From Polynucleobacter asymbioticus (lineage in GTDB: Bacteria; Pseudomonadota; Gammaproteobacteria; Burkholderiales; Burkholderiaceae): 64,000 nucleotides of DNA. A program made the translations under genes and the position numbers. Within the stretch, counting starts at the first letter, position 1. Every line of letters begins with the position of its first letter. Of the stretch, positions 39,501-49,652 are shown one piece after another. The notes beneath the pieces were generated by a model, which was not told the DNA's origin, ran no database searches, and saw only the letters and a program-made list of their open reading frames with translations. Location: assembly GCF_018687575.1 (NCBI RefSeq), contig NZ_CP061297.1:186001-250000 (forward strand), written 5' to 3'.

Positions 39501-40793
39501 TTGGGACAAAACGACATCTTATTTGAGCGTGCACAAAAAACGATTCCTGGAGGGGTGAACTCTCCAGTGCGCGCTTTTCGTCAGGTGGGTGGTACACCCC
39601 GTTTTGTTGCTAAGGCTAAAGGTCCTTATTTTTGGGATGCCGAAGGTACGCGCTATATTGATTTGATTATGTCTTGGGGTCCGATGATTGCGGGTCATGC
39701 GAATCCAGAAGTGGTTGAGGCGGTCAAGCAGGCAGCAGAAACCAGCTTTAGCTACGGCGCCCCTACCGAAGGTGAAATTGCATTAGCTGAACGCATCTGC
39801 CAGTTAGTCCCTAGTATTGAGCAAGTTCGTATGGTCTCGAGCGGAACTGAAGCCACTATGAGCGCTCTGCGTCTTGCACGTGGCTATACCGGTCGTGATC
39901 TCATTATTAAATTTGAAGGTTGCTATCACGGTCATGCTGATAGTTTGCTCGTTAAAGCGGGTTCGGGTCTTTTGACCTTTGCAGATTCCACTCAAAATGC
40001 TCCATCATCTGGTGGTGTGCCACACGATCTGGTAAAGCATACGATGGTGTTGCCATACAACGATGTGGCAGCGCTGAAGGAAGTCTTTCAGAAGCAAGGC
40101 AACCAGGTTGCCGCGGTGATTATTGAGCCGTTTGCTGGCAATATGAATCTCATTAAACCCTCAAAAGAATTTCTGACAACACTGCGTCAATTGACTAGCC
40201 AGCATGGCAGCGTATTAATTTACGACGAAGTGATGACGGGCTTTCGGGTTGCCTTGGGTGGCGCTCAATCTCTGCAAGGGATTACTCCTGACCTGACTTG
40301 TCTTGGCAAAGTCATGGGTGGCGGCATGCCGATGGCTGCCTTTGGCGGTAAAAAAGAAATCATGTCTAAGCTAGCCCCGCTGGGTAATGTGTATCAGGCG
40401 GGCACCTTATCAGGCAATCCGGTAGCCGTTGCTGCAGGCTTAAAGACCTTAGAGATTATTTCTAGAGAAGGTTTTTATGAGTGCCTGACTAGTCAAACTG
40501 AAAAGCTCATGGCTGGTTTAAAACTAGCTGCTGACGATGCGGGTGTGCCATTTTCGGTAGATAGCGTTGGTGGCATGTTCGGCTTTTACTTTGCCAATGA
40601 GGTTCCAACTTCTTTTGAAGCGGTGACTAAAACCGATATCGAAGCGTTTAAGAAATTTTTCCACCTGATGCTGGATCAAGGTGTGTATTTAGCACCGTCG
40701 GCATATGAAGCTGGATTTACCTCAATTACGCATGACAACGCCGTACTTGATGAAATCATTACTGCAGCAAAAACTGCATTTAAGAAGTTATAA
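39501..40793 (+). CDS. hemL: glutamate-1-semialdehyde 2,1-aminomutase
   Basis: PLP enzyme forming 5-aminolevulinate in the C5 heme pathway. Seen: [41 protein letters not shown], and the PLP-binding Lys270 in [16 protein letters not shown]. 430 residues. The best start is a TTG at 39501, which gives the normal N-terminal length ([13 protein letters not shown]); no ATG fits. Confidence 0.95.
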   Translation: MGQNDILFERAQKTIPGGVNSPVRAFRQVGGTPRFVAKAKGPYFWDAEGTRYIDLIMSWGPMIAGHANPEVVEAVKQAAETSFSYGAPTEGEIALAERICQLVPSIEQVRMVSSGTEATMSALRLARGYTGRDLIIKFEGCYHGHADSLLVKAGSGLLTFADSTQNAPSSGGVPHDLVKHTMVLPYNDVAALKEVFQKQGNQVAAVIIEPFAGNMNLIKPSKEFLTTLRQLTSQHGSVLIYDEVMTGFRVALGGAQSLQGITPDLTCLGKVMGGGMPMAAFGGKKEIMSKLAPLGNVYQAGTLSGNPVAVAAGLKTLEIISREGFYECLTSQTEKLMAGLKLAADDAGVPFSVDSVGGMFGFYFANEVPTSFEAVTKTDIEAFKKFFHLMLDQGVYLAPSAYEAGFTSITHDNAVLDEIITAAKTAFKKL

Positions 40794-40826
40794 GAGAATT
40801 TCTTAGTAAGGAGCTGCTAGCAAGCA

Positions 40827-41666
40827 TTACATTCTGAGTGGATGGTCGTAGCCATCTACTTGGATAATCTTGAGATTCTTGCTGGGCTTGCCTGATTCTG
40901 GAATTTCCATTGCGGTGAGTTTTCCACCCCAGACGCAGCCTGTATCTAGTCCAATAACATTCTCATGTCGCAGTAGTCCTAGCGTTGACCAGTGCCCAAA
41001 GTAAATGAGGGAATCTTGGGTTTTTCTCTTGGGAGACTTGAACCAAGGGATATAACCCTTCGGACCATCTTCAAAACCTTCTTTACTCTCAAACTCCATG
41101 GTGCCTGTAGGGGTGCAAAAACGAATACGGGTTAGCGCATTGGTAATAGCGCGTAAACGGTCATACCCCTTGAGTGAGTTACTCCACTTATGGGGAGCAT
41201 TGCCATACATATTCGCTAAAAAATCTTTATAGGATTTTTTGCGAAGCACTTTTTCTACTTCTTGTGCGCACTCAATTGTTTGTTGGAGATCCCATTGAGG
41301 TACCACGCCTGCATGGACGGTCAATACCTTGCCATTGCTTAATGCCATGGGTCGATGGCGTAGCCAATTAATTAATTCCGCTCTATCGGGTGCATCTAGA
41401 ATGGGTTGTACGGTATCTAGCCCTTTAGTTCTTCGAATGCCAGCATCTACTGCAAGTAAATGAAGGTCATGATTTCCGAGAATGCACTCAATACGTTTTT
41501 CTTCTTGTAATTGCTTGAGGTAGCGTAAGGTGCCTAAAGAGTCGGGACCTCGATTAACCAGGTCACCCAAAAAAATCATCCTAGATTGAGTCGGGAGTTT
41601 TTTGACGAGTGCCTTCAAAGAGGGCGCGCAGCCCTGAATATCACCTACCGCATAAATCTTGTTCAT
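40827..41666 (-). CDS. apaH: symmetrical bis(5'-nucleosyl)-tetraphosphatase
   Basis: Metallophosphatase that hydrolyses Ap4A to two ADP. Motifs: VGDIQGCAPSLKAL, FLGDLVNRGPDSL, LGNHDLHLLAVD, and VHAGVVPQWD. 279 residues, typical. It is convergent with hemL and 36 bases downstream of phrB on the same strand. Confidence 0.95.
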   Translation of the reverse strand: MNKIYAVGDIQGCAPSLKALVKKLPTQSRMIFLGDLVNRGPDSLGTLRYLKQLQEEKRIECILGNHDLHLLAVDAGIRRTKGLDTVQPILDAPDRAELINWLRHRPMALSNGKVLTVHAGVVPQWDLQQTIECAQEVEKVLRKKSYKDFLANMYGNAPHKWSNSLKGYDRLRAITNALTRIRFCTPTGTMEFESKEGFEDGPKGYIPWFKSPKRKTQDSLIYFGHWSTLGLLRHENVIGLDTGCVWGGKLTAMEIPESGKPSKNLKIIQVDGYDHPLRM

Positions 41667-41702
41667 ACCCTATCTTAAAGCGGAACGAACTAAGACCCGC
41701 AA

Positions 41703-43202
41703 TTAAGTTACCGAATCCTCAGAAGTCACTTTTTTAACTACGCTATAGCGCACTAATGTCTTTTTGCGTGCTTGGTCATGATTAACAACTGGTAGGGGGT
41801 AGTCACGACCCAGAAGGATTCCAGCCGCTTCTAGTTCAATGTGACCAGCTTCCCAAGGCGCATGAATGGATTTTTTGGAGAGCTTGTCGAGTTGCGGTAA
41901 ATAGCGACGAATGAACTTTCCTTCGGGATCAAACTTTTGGGATTGGGTGATTGGGTTAAAAATGCGGAAGTAGGGTTGTGCATCACATCCTGAGGAGGAG
42001 GCCCATTGCCAGCCACCATTATTGGACGATAGCTCAAAATCGTTGAGGTGTTTTGCAAAATACATTTCGCCCCAGCGCCAATCAATTCCTAAATCCTTAG
42101 TAAGGAAGCTGGCAACTACCATGCGAAGACGATTATGCATATAGCCACTTTGATTGAGTTGATGCATTGCGGCGTCTACTAGTGGGTAACCAGTTTTGCC
42201 ATCGCACCAAGATTTAAATAGTTTTTTGGCAGTGGCACCACTTTCCCATTCGATATTGTCATAGTCTGCTTTGAAGGCTGCACCTTCAGCAAGACGTGGA
42301 TGGTTCGCCAGAATCATGAAATAAAAATCACGCCAGATCAGTTCGCTTAACCAGATCGTTGCACCCATGCTGCCTGCCAGCATGCGGCGGTGGGCTTCAC
42401 GTACCAAGCCTCTAATCGAGAGCATACCAAAGCGTAGGTGTGTCGACAGATAGCTCACGCCCTTAATGGCCGGGAAGTCGCGACCGATTTGATACTGATC
42501 GATGCGATGGAGGAAGTCTTCTAAGAAGCTCTGGCCACCCTCAGATCCTGGCGGGAGATAAGTTTCAATTCCAGTCGGGCTAAAGCCCATTGATTGTAGA
42601 GGTGGAATAGGAGATTCCAAAGTATGTGGGATGGCTGCGAATTGCCCTTTCTTAGGAGTGCAGTCATATGCTGCGATATCTTTTTCTTGTAGCGTTTTGA
42701 GCCAATTATTCTTATAGGGGGTAAAGATTGAGAACACCGTATTTGAGTTAGTTAGAATTTCTTTCTTCTCAAAAATCACTTGGTCTTTAAAAGAGTCGAA
42801 TTCAATGCCCCGCTTTTCTAGTGATTGCCTTACAGAGTCATCGCGGGCAATTGCCGATGGTTCATAGTCATGATTAGCATAGACGCTGTTGACGCCTAAT
42901 AATTTCGCGATTTTAGGAATGCATTCCGTAGGTTTGCCATGCTGTACAACAAGTCCGCCACCTTGTTTTCTTAAGGCTTCATCAATCTGTTTTAGCCCTT
43001 GCCAAATAAAATCTACACGTCGATCATGCCTTAAGCCTGTCTCGTCCAAATCCTCGCTGCGGAGTGGTTCTAGGATGTCAGTATCGAAAATAAAGGTCAG
43101 CCATACCTGCGCATTATTTTTAAGGGCATGATGGAGAGCGGCATTGTCATAGAGGCGAAGGTCACGACGGAGCCAAACGAGAGCTTTTTTCATAGCCAAC
43201 AT
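41703..43202 (-). CDS. phrB: deoxyribodipyrimidine photolyase (cryptochrome/photolyase family)
   Basis: FAD enzyme that repairs pyrimidine dimers with blue light. N-terminal photolyase domain ALVWLRRDLRLYDNAAL; C-terminal FAD-binding part with WLSELIWRDFYFMIL, NQSGYMHNRLRMVVASFL and FELSSNNGGWQWASSSGCD. About 499 residues, near the usual 470-480. Start at ATG 43202; ATG 43193 (MKKALVWLRR) is an equally sensible start. A photolyase suits a surface-water bacterium. Confidence 0.95.
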   Translation of the reverse strand: MLAMKKALVWLRRDLRLYDNAALHHALKNNAQVWLTFIFDTDILEPLRSEDLDETGLRHDRRVDFIWQGLKQIDEALRKQGGGLVVQHGKPTECIPKIAKLLGVNSVYANHDYEPSAIARDDSVRQSLEKRGIEFDSFKDQVIFEKKEILTNSNTVFSIFTPYKNNWLKTLQEKDIAAYDCTPKKGQFAAIPHTLESPIPPLQSMGFSPTGIETYLPPGSEGGQSFLEDFLHRIDQYQIGRDFPAIKGVSYLSTHLRFGMLSIRGLVREAHRRMLAGSMGATIWLSELIWRDFYFMILANHPRLAEGAAFKADYDNIEWESGATAKKLFKSWCDGKTGYPLVDAAMHQLNQSGYMHNRLRMVVASFLTKDLGIDWRWGEMYFAKHLNDFELSSNNGGWQWASSSGCDAQPYFRIFNPITQSQKFDPEGKFIRRYLPQLDKLSKKSIHAPWEAGHIELEAAGILLGRDYPLPVVNHDQARKKTLVRYSVVKKVTSEDSVT

Positions 43203-43226
43203 CTTAGGGCTTATTGATGAAAAGTG

Positions 43227-43254
43227 CTTGAATTCAGTGGAATTTCTGTAAAAT
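43227..43254 (+). promoter_or_regulatory. weak candidate promoter for the yqgE operon
   Basis: CTTGAA (43227-43232) and TAAAAT (43249-43254) are 16 bases apart in the 61-base spacer between phrB and yqgE. The match is modest and unsupported by other evidence. Confidence 0.3.
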
Positions 43255-43263
43255 CAATCCCAT

Positions 43264-43920
43264 ATGAGCATGGCCAAAAAAGCCTCCACAGAAGCCGTTC
43301 AGGCTTCGCATTTAGCTAAGATGCTAGATTCATCAATTTCCTTTTCTGCAAACCACCTTGCCAATCAATTTTTGATTGCTATGCCAGGGATGTTGGACCC
43401 CAATTTTGAAGGCTCTGTCATTTACCTTTTTGAGCATACCGAGCGCGGTGCCATGGGTTTGGTTGTTAATCGTCCGACCGAGGTCGATTTGGCAACTTTG
43501 TTTGATAAGGTTGAGCTGAAGCTAGAAATTACCCCATTATTGGATCAGCCCGTGTACTTTGGCGGTCCTGTCCAAATCGAACGGGGGTTTGTTTTGCATG
43601 AGACCTCCACAGAGGTGGCGTATAGCTCTTCATTATCCGTTCCAGGCGGCCTCACGATGACTACTTCTAAAGATGTGCTTGAGGCTGTAGCAGCAGGTAA
43701 TGGCCCCAGTAAGTTTCTAATGACTTTGGGGTATTCAGGCTGGGGTGCGGGACAGCTTGAAGAGGAAATTACCCTCAATGGCTGGATGAATGTTCCTCTA
43801 TCTCAGCAGCAAATGATCGATATTATTTTTGATACCCCCTCTAGTCAGCGCTACGAGAGAGCGATCAGTCATCTGGGCTTTGACCCTTCCTGCTTATCAG
43901 GTCAAACGGGGCATGCCTAA
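43264..43920 (+). CDS. YqgE/AlgH family protein (UPF0301)
   Basis: A conserved cytoplasmic protein of unproven biochemical role. Motif MPGMLDPNFEGSVIYLFEH with ERGAMGLVVNRPT is diagnostic; YFGGPVQIERGFVLH and GYSGWGAGQLEEEI follow. At 218 residues it has about 35 extra N-terminal residues compared with the usual 187. It is first in a yqgE-ruvX-pyrR-pyrB series. Confidence 0.93.
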   Translation: MSMAKKASTEAVQASHLAKMLDSSISFSANHLANQFLIAMPGMLDPNFEGSVIYLFEHTERGAMGLVVNRPTEVDLATLFDKVELKLEITPLLDQPVYFGGPVQIERGFVLHETSTEVAYSSSLSVPGGLTMTTSKDVLEAVAAGNGPSKFLMTLGYSGWGAGQLEEEITLNGWMNVPLSQQQMIDIIFDTPSSQRYERAISHLGFDPSCLSGQTGHA

Positions 43921-43924
43921 GGAT

Positions 43925-44335
43925 ATGGGCGCAAAAGAGTTAACCATCATGGCTTTTGACTATGGCACTCGCCGTATCGGCGTAGCAGTGGGCAATACCT
44001 TGACCCAAGCGGGACAGCCCTTGAAAACCATTACAGAGGCTTCTAGTGATGCAAGTTTTAAGGTGATCGAGGAATTGCTTAAGGAGTGGCTGCCTAACCA
44101 GTTAGTGGTTGGTTTGCCATGTCATCCAGATGGCACCGAACATGAAATGAGTGCAAGGGCGCGGCGTTTTGGCAATCAGCTTCATGGACGTTTTGGGTTG
44201 CCAGTAGCCTGGGTGGATGAGCGCTATACCTCAGCAGTTTTAGAATCAGACCCAGAGATGCGGGACAATTTAGATGCCAAGTCAGCAGCCTTAATTTTGG
44301 AGCAGTATTTTCTTGAAAAGAATTGGATTGGTTGA
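43925..44335 (+). CDS. ruvX: YqgF/RuvX family RNase H-fold nuclease
   Basis: Putative pre-16S rRNA nuclease and Holliday-junction-resolvase-like protein. Seen: AFDYGTRRIGVAVGN, LVVGLPCHPDGTEHEMS, VAWVDERYTSAVLE with catalytic acidic residues. From ATG 43925 it has 136 residues, normal for the family; ATG 43913 would overlap the yqgE end and is an alternative, but the open frame further upstream lies in yqgE. The pyrR start follows one base after the stop. Confidence 0.92.
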   Translation: MGAKELTIMAFDYGTRRIGVAVGNTLTQAGQPLKTITEASSDASFKVIEELLKEWLPNQLVVGLPCHPDGTEHEMSARARRFGNQLHGRFGLPVAWVDERYTSAVLESDPEMRDNLDAKSAALILEQYFLEKNWIG

Positions 44336-44336
44336 G

Positions 44337-44843
44337 ATGAATGCAGAGCGGTCGTATCGGAAACTATTAGAGGTAATCAAGCTTCGTAAAGATGCAAATG
44401 AGGTCTTTGAGTTGGCTGGTCTTGCGATGGGTGGTGCTTGGATTGCGGAGCGTTTGGCTGTCGATCTCAATTTGCCCCACTACGGTGTGATTAATGTGGC
44501 TTTTCATCGGGATGATTATGCAGAGAAGGGGATGACCGCGCTTCGTACTGCTAGCACGATGTCGACGAATCTTCCCTTTGAAGTAAATGGTGCAAATATG
44601 ATCTTGATCGATGATGTTTTATTGACGGGTCGTACAGTTCGAGCAGCCCTTAATGAACTATTTGATTTTGGTCGGCCGGCACAAGTGCAGTTGATGGTAT
44701 TGGCCGATCGTGAGAATCGTGAGTTACCAATCTCTGCTGATTTTGTGGGGGAGCAAGTGAGTGTTCCAGACAATAAAATATTAGTTTTAGAAAAAGATGA
44801 TGCTGGCAAGTTCAGCTTTCAATTAGAGGCGCGCACAGCATGA
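44337..44843 (+). CDS. pyrR: PyrR-type uracil phosphoribosyltransferase/regulatory protein
   Basis: PRTase fold with the PRPP loop [20 protein letters not shown]. In Gram-positives PyrR regulates pyr mRNA attenuation; in betaproteobacteria the role is uncertain, and I see no attenuator in front of pyrB. From ATG 44337 it has 168 residues ([14 protein letters not shown]). Its TGA overlaps the pyrB start by ATGA, showing coupled translation. Confidence 0.93.
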   Translation: MNAERSYRKLLEVIKLRKDANEVFELAGLAMGGAWIAERLAVDLNLPHYGVINVAFHRDDYAEKGMTALRTASTMSTNLPFEVNGANMILIDDVLLTGRTVRAALNELFDFGRPAQVQLMVLADRENRELPISADFVGEQVSVPDNKILVLEKDDAGKFSFQLEARTA

Positions 44844-45832
44844 GTCTAGATACCACTTTAGTGAATACTCCATTGAGCAGCCCCGTAAACCAATTTAATA
44901 GTTCTGGTGAGCTAACTCATCTTCTCACCCTAGAGGGTTTACCTAAGGAGCAGATTCTACATATTTTGGATACCGCTCAGCAGTTTGTGAGCATTACGGA
45001 TCCTGCTAGAGAGGTAAAAAAAGTACCTCTACTGCGAGGTAAAAGCGTATTTAATCTCTTTTTTGAGAACTCTACACGCACGCGAACTACTTTTGAGATT
45101 GCTGCCAAACGTTTATCGGCCGATGTAATTAATCTGGATATCTCCACTTCTTCTACGGCTAAAGGTGAGAGTCTTTTAGATACCATTGATAACTTGGTAG
45201 CTATGCAGGCAGATATTTTTGTTGTACGCCACAGCGTCTCTCGGGCGCCGATTGAGATTGCTCAACATGTTCCACCACATGTGCACGTTGTGAACGCGGG
45301 TGATGGTAGTCATCAGCATCCTACGCAAGGCTTGCTTGATATGTATACGATGCGCCACTTTAAGAAAGACTTTAGTGGACTAAAGGTCGCTATCGTTGGC
45401 GATATCGTGCATAGCCGTGTTGCTAAATCCAATATCTGTGCATTGAGAACTTTGGGCTGTACTGATATCAGGGCTATTGGCCCTGAGAGCCTGCTACCAA
45501 GTGACTTGGATATGCTTGGGGTTAAGGTCTTCCATAGCATGGAGGAGGGTCTTAAAGGTGTTGATGTGGTGATGACTCTGCGTATTCAGAAAGAGCGCAT
45601 GGAAGCTGGTCAGGTACCTGAGGGCGATGCCTTCTTTAAGCAATATGGCTTAACCCCTACACGCCTAGCCTTAGCTAAACCCGATGCCATTGTGATGCAT
45701 CCAGGCCCAATGAATCGTGGCGTAGAGATAGATTCAGCAGTTGCAGATGGCCCGCAATCTGTCATCTTGAATCAAGTGACCTTTGGTATTGCGGTGCGGA
45801 TGGCGGTGATGTCGATTGTTGCGGGGAACTAG
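44840..45832 (+). CDS. pyrB: aspartate carbamoyltransferase, catalytic subunit
   Basis: Second step of pyrimidine synthesis. Carbamoyl-phosphate site [25 protein letters not shown] and aspartate site [11 protein letters not shown]. 330 residues, with an N-terminal lead of about 25. No pyrI regulatory subunit is present. In many Burkholderiaceae pyrC follows here; instead the polysaccharide locus begins 27 bases later on the other strand. Confidence 0.97.
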   Translation: MSLDTTLVNTPLSSPVNQFNSSGELTHLLTLEGLPKEQILHILDTAQQFVSITDPAREVKKVPLLRGKSVFNLFFENSTRTRTTFEIAAKRLSADVINLDISTSSTAKGESLLDTIDNLVAMQADIFVVRHSVSRAPIEIAQHVPPHVHVVNAGDGSHQHPTQGLLDMYTMRHFKKDFSGLKVAIVGDIVHSRVAKSNICALRTLGCTDIRAIGPESLLPSDLDMLGVKVFHSMEEGLKGVDVVMTLRIQKERMEAGQVPEGDAFFKQYGLTPTRLALAKPDAIVMHPGPMNRGVEIDSAVADGPQSVILNQVTFGIAVRMAVMSIVAGN

Positions 45833-45859
45833 AGGCAATTCATGGCCTCAACAGCAGTT

Positions 45860-46924
45860 CTATGAAGATGTACCGTCTTGAATTTCTTTAAATTTAGCAA
45901 GAATAGTCTTTGCCATTTCATCATAAGAGAAGCGGCCTTCAATGAAATCTCTTCCTAATGCTGCAACATTCTCAATTTTTTTCTTGTCATCAAGCAGCAT
46001 AGAGAGTGATTGCTTGAATTCATCAATATTATTAAAAAGAATTAAGTTCTGATTATTAATTAATTCTGGATGGAGTTCATCGTAATTGTCAGAGCAAAGA
46101 ATTGATCCCGAAGCCAAAATTTCGTAAGGCCTCATGTTGATTCCGCTTTGAGCCTCTAGTGCATTTTCTGGCCTTGCAATAATGCTCAGAACAACTTTGG
46201 ATGAGTTGTAGAGCTTATTTAACTTTTCCCCATAGCATTCAATGCCTTTGATTGCTTTAAGTAGCGACGGCTTAGATAAAGCAGGTGCCACCCACCTTGA
46301 GCCATAGAGACTAACTTTATTGGTTACCTCTAATGCCGCTAGAATAAATTTCTCCCGGTGTACGCTATGTTTGCCAACAAACGAGATATCAATTGATTTT
46401 TTAGTGCCAGGAATATAGCGGAATTCATGATGATCGACTGCGTGTGGCAAATAACTTGTATTTGTAAATCCCAGCTCATTCAATACTCTTATCGCAATCT
46501 TGCTATAAGAAAAATACCAATCAAGATCCTTAGAAAATAAAGCTAGTCGATTAGGGTCTTGAACTGGGTCAACTAACCAGGCAATCTTAGGGACATTAAT
46601 TTGGGTGAGCGTTGATTCTGAATAATGAATGCCGTGTATAAAAAATACGAAATCAGGATTATTTTCTTTGTAAAACTTCACTAGCTCTGTATTGAGATAG
46701 TTCCAATGCGTTAATGGGTGTCTTGAAAAAAGAAACTTCCCCTTTTTAAGAATCCGAAGGTTGTGAGCCCACTTATTAATCGCGTGGAATACGTACTTAT
46801 CGACCCAATGGTGATGTTCATTTGCCAGGAAGGTAATTGTTTCTACCCCAGCATTTTCAAACCCCTTTTCCAGTCCTGGAACGATGGCTGGCTTAGATTG
46901 ATAAACAATAAGAATACGGGTCAT
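45860..46924 (-). CDS. CgeB-like glycosyltransferase (GT-B fold)
   Basis: A 354-residue protein with two Rossmann-like halves: ILIVYQSKPAIVPGL at the N-terminus, and a C-terminal part with DISFVGKHSVHREKF, GINMRPYEILASGSILCSDN and ELHPELINNQNLILFN, as in CgeB/spore-maturation-like glycosyltransferases. The sugar donor and acceptor are unknown. Codons look A+T-richer than those of pyrB. It opens the surface polysaccharide region. Confidence 0.72.
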   Translation of the reverse strand: MTRILIVYQSKPAIVPGLEKGFENAGVETITFLANEHHHWVDKYVFHAINKWAHNLRILKKGKFLFSRHPLTHWNYLNTELVKFYKENNPDFVFFIHGIHYSESTLTQINVPKIAWLVDPVQDPNRLALFSKDLDWYFSYSKIAIRVLNELGFTNTSYLPHAVDHHEFRYIPGTKKSIDISFVGKHSVHREKFILAALEVTNKVSLYGSRWVAPALSKPSLLKAIKGIECYGEKLNKLYNSSKVVLSIIARPENALEAQSGINMRPYEILASGSILCSDNYDELHPELINNQNLILFNNIDEFKQSLSMLLDDKKKIENVAALGRDFIEGRFSYDEMAKTILAKFKEIQDGTSS

Positions 46925-47022
46925 GAGGGGTGAGGCCTTGGTGGCGATGATTTGTAAGTTTACAATGCCATTGAATACTTCTTTTGTTGCTAAGAGAAAC
47001 TTTAATCAATGCCAGAGGCTAT

Positions 47023-47637
47023 ATGAGGCTCCTAAAGTATTTTAAAACCCTGAAAATGATGTTTCGGTCTCTTAGCCATATTGTAGATATGGAAGAGGTT
47101 GAAGATTTAGAGCCTTTCTACTCTAAATTCCGCGCCAAAACGTCTAGCAATACAAATTCTAAGACTTTGGATCTAGGGTGCGGGGGTATTCCTAGGAATC
47201 CATTTAAGGCAGATCTTCTTTATGGGATTGATATCCGAGATAGCGCTAATCCCAACATTACTAGATCTGATCTTGCGCAAGAGGGAATTCCCCATGGGGA
47301 TGCCTCCATGGACTACATTACCGCATTTGATTTTATCGAGCACGTCCCTCGGGTTGTTTATTTGCCGCAAATTCGCTACTCTTTTATAGAGTTAATGAGT
47401 GAGATTTATCGCGTTCTTACTCCTGGAGGGCTCTTTCTGGCTCAAACCCCTGTGTACCCATTTTCCGCATGCTTCACAGATCCAACCCATATCAATCCAA
47501 TAACGAGCGAAACGTTCTCCCAATATTTTGATGATCAGCTTCAGTGGGGGAGGATGTATGGATTCAATGGCGCCTTCAAGATAGAGAGTCAAGTTCGCCA
47601 TTCGACCCATTTAATCAGTGTGCTGAGAAAAGTTTGA
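47023..47637 (+). CDS. class I SAM-dependent methyltransferase
   Basis: A 204-residue methyltransferase of the Methyltransf_11 type: LDLGCGGIPRNPFKADLLYGID as SAM loop, FIEHVPRVVYLPQ and IYRVLTPGGLFLAQTPVYPFSA. Probably methylates a sugar or glycan end in the adjacent polysaccharide. Start at ATG 47023, with AGAGG just upstream, rather than the earlier TTG 46984. Its 3' end abuts the next gene on the same strand. Confidence 0.8.
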   Translation: MRLLKYFKTLKMMFRSLSHIVDMEEVEDLEPFYSKFRAKTSSNTNSKTLDLGCGGIPRNPFKADLLYGIDIRDSANPNITRSDLAQEGIPHGDASMDYITAFDFIEHVPRVVYLPQIRYSFIELMSEIYRVLTPGGLFLAQTPVYPFSACFTDPTHINPITSETFSQYFDDQLQWGRMYGFNGAFKIESQVRHSTHLISVLRKV

Positions 47638-47666
47638 GCTTGGTGAGAGACGCTGCACTCGAATCT

Positions 47667-48638
47667 ATGGTGGAGGCCAATAAAGTATTGGTGCTCTACC
47701 ATTACTTTGAAAAAGACCAGTCATACATTGATAACTTTGCCCACTTTTTGAGATATGGGTATGACCCAAGCTTAAATTATTTAATTATTGTTGCCGGAGA
47801 ATATTCAATTGAACTGCCAGTTTTGGATAATATTGAGTACCTATTTACTGAAAATAAAAATTTTGACTATGGCGGGTATTGTGTGGCCATAAAAAATTTA
47901 GGTCTATGGCGACAATACGATTTTTATTTCTTTATTAACTCATCCGTGCGCGGCCCTTTTCTTTTGGGCTACTGCAATCAAAAATGGACTGACCTATTCA
48001 TTGAGAAGTTTTCGGATGATGTTGGAATCGTCGGATCTGTTATCAGCATTACTCCCCATGAGCATTCTATTGCAAAGATGTACTATCAAAAGTACGGAAT
48101 TCTTGACCGAAATGATCGGTTCTTGGGTCATGTTCAAACCACGTGTTATGTATTGAGTCGTCATGTTCTCAACCGGCTTATTGAGAGCGGTTTTTATGAG
48201 GGGGTTGACGCTCTCAGTAAGGATGAAACGGTACGAGACTATGAAATTCGGCTCTCTCAACTCATTTTGGATATGGGTTTGAATTTTCAATGCATGCTTC
48301 CTGAATACAACCAAGTAGATTACCGAGAAGCCTTGGTAGATATAAATCCTAGCTCAAGAGAGGGGGATAGTGGGTTTCAGGGTTCTTATTTTGGGAGAAG
48401 TGCCCACCCTTATGAGACCACCTTTATTAAGACAAGTAGAAATACTTTTTCTGATGAAGAGTTGCAGCGTTTTGCATTTTCTATGTCGACTCAATTTAAA
48501 GCTAATGACTATTTAGCGCAGCAAGGTCTAATAATGACCTATATTCAAAAAATTCAATCTTGCGCATTGAGGGTGGATGAAAATACAAAGCTGAATCAGC
48601 GCAATTTACTTAAACATTTTTTTAGGAGATTTAAGTAA
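47667..48638 (+). CDS. rhamnan synthesis protein F (RgpF-like) family protein
   Basis: Contains the family pattern NKNFDYGGYCVAIKNLGL then DFYFFINSSVRGP, found in RgpF-like putative glycosyltransferases of rhamnose-rich polysaccharides. From ATG 47667 it has 323 residues; GTG 47643 is an alternative and the open frame extends back into the methyltransferase gene. dTDP-rhamnose genes downstream fit a rhamnosyl role, but substrate is inferred only. Confidence 0.72.
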   Translation: MVEANKVLVLYHYFEKDQSYIDNFAHFLRYGYDPSLNYLIIVAGEYSIELPVLDNIEYLFTENKNFDYGGYCVAIKNLGLWRQYDFYFFINSSVRGPFLLGYCNQKWTDLFIEKFSDDVGIVGSVISITPHEHSIAKMYYQKYGILDRNDRFLGHVQTTCYVLSRHVLNRLIESGFYEGVDALSKDETVRDYEIRLSQLILDMGLNFQCMLPEYNQVDYREALVDINPSSREGDSGFQGSYFGRSAHPYETTFIKTSRNTFSDEELQRFAFSMSTQFKANDYLAQQGLIMTYIQKIQSCALRVDENTKLNQRNLLKHFFRRFK

Positions 48639-48646
48639 ATTTCGAA

Positions 48647-49621
48647 TTACTTGCAGAAGTAATCGGCGATTTGTTGTTTGAATATTCTCGGCTCATCTTG
48701 TAACCACTTCCTATAAGTGCCAAAGTCTACATAGTGTTTTGGAAAGTTTTCCATCACATCGTTAGCGAGTTCACCGAAGGCTTCCACAAAGTTTGGGGCA
48801 TTGCTATCAAATTTGTATTGCGATGGTATCGGTAGGTCGATTGCATTTCCGGCTGAACCCAATTTTCCTGTGATCAAGCAGCATCCATGCATTGCCGCCT
48901 CGCGTGGCATACGGTCCCTACCAGGATGGTGCCCAAAATCAATATATAACTTTGCGCTGTAGAGTTTTTCTGAGAGCTGGTCTCGGTTTAAACCCTTGAG
49001 GGGCAGAAATTGCCATTGAGGATAGCGCGCAATCAGTTGTTGTGTCACCTTCCAACCCTTGGTTGGGTTGTACAAAATAATATTTTTCTTGTGATCAATC
49101 TTGTCTAGATATTTATCCGTGAGGAAATCTTCATTGATGGAGTCGATTAATGGAATTGGGTCAATGCCACACGATTTTAGGTATTGAGTAGAATGCTCGG
49201 TCTGTGAAAAGTGCAAAAGACTTTTGAGATTCTTTGCTCCACCCCAGGGCCTCCGCTTTTGCAGGACTCGCTTGAAGTAACGTACGCGATCATGAAGGGG
49301 CCAAATATGTCGGCGTTCCAAGAAGTTTTCTAAGGATAACCACCAAAGAGCGGCTTTTGCATGCTTAACCTTAAGTGCAAGCATGGGATCCACTTCAGGG
49401 AAAATGATCAGGTTGCCTGGCGCATCCTCATAGGGTGCTGATTGAGTTTGATAGCGCTCATAAGGTGCGGGTGGCTTTGCTGTCTCTGAGAAAGGGAGGT
49501 AGCACATATAGGCTGGTAGGCCTAGACTGTTCATGTGTGCTGTCAGTTGGTGCAGCGCTTCGGGGCCGCCGGTAACTGCGCCAGCCGGGCAAACTACGAG
49601 TATCTTTTTATAGTTATGCAT
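48647..49621 (-). CDS. glycosyltransferase-like protein, GT-B fold, uncertain family
   Basis: A 324-residue protein with KILVVCPAGAVTGGPEALHQL at the N-terminus, LYNPTKGWKVTQQLI and a C-terminal LYIDFGHHPGRDRMPREAAMHGCCLITG, which resembles a GT-B donor-binding half. I cannot name the family or the sugar. Lies 31 bases downstream of galE on the minus strand. Confidence 0.65.
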   Translation of the reverse strand: MHNYKKILVVCPAGAVTGGPEALHQLTAHMNSLGLPAYMCYLPFSETAKPPAPYERYQTQSAPYEDAPGNLIIFPEVDPMLALKVKHAKAALWWLSLENFLERRHIWPLHDRVRYFKRVLQKRRPWGGAKNLKSLLHFSQTEHSTQYLKSCGIDPIPLIDSINEDFLTDKYLDKIDHKKNIILYNPTKGWKVTQQLIARYPQWQFLPLKGLNRDQLSEKLYSAKLYIDFGHHPGRDRMPREAAMHGCCLITGKLGSAGNAIDLPIPSQYKFDSNAPNFVEAFGELANDVMENFPKHYVDFGTYRKWLQDEPRIFKQQIADYFCK

Positions 49622-49652
49622 CTAAAAGTATTTGATTCTCAGTAAGTGATAT

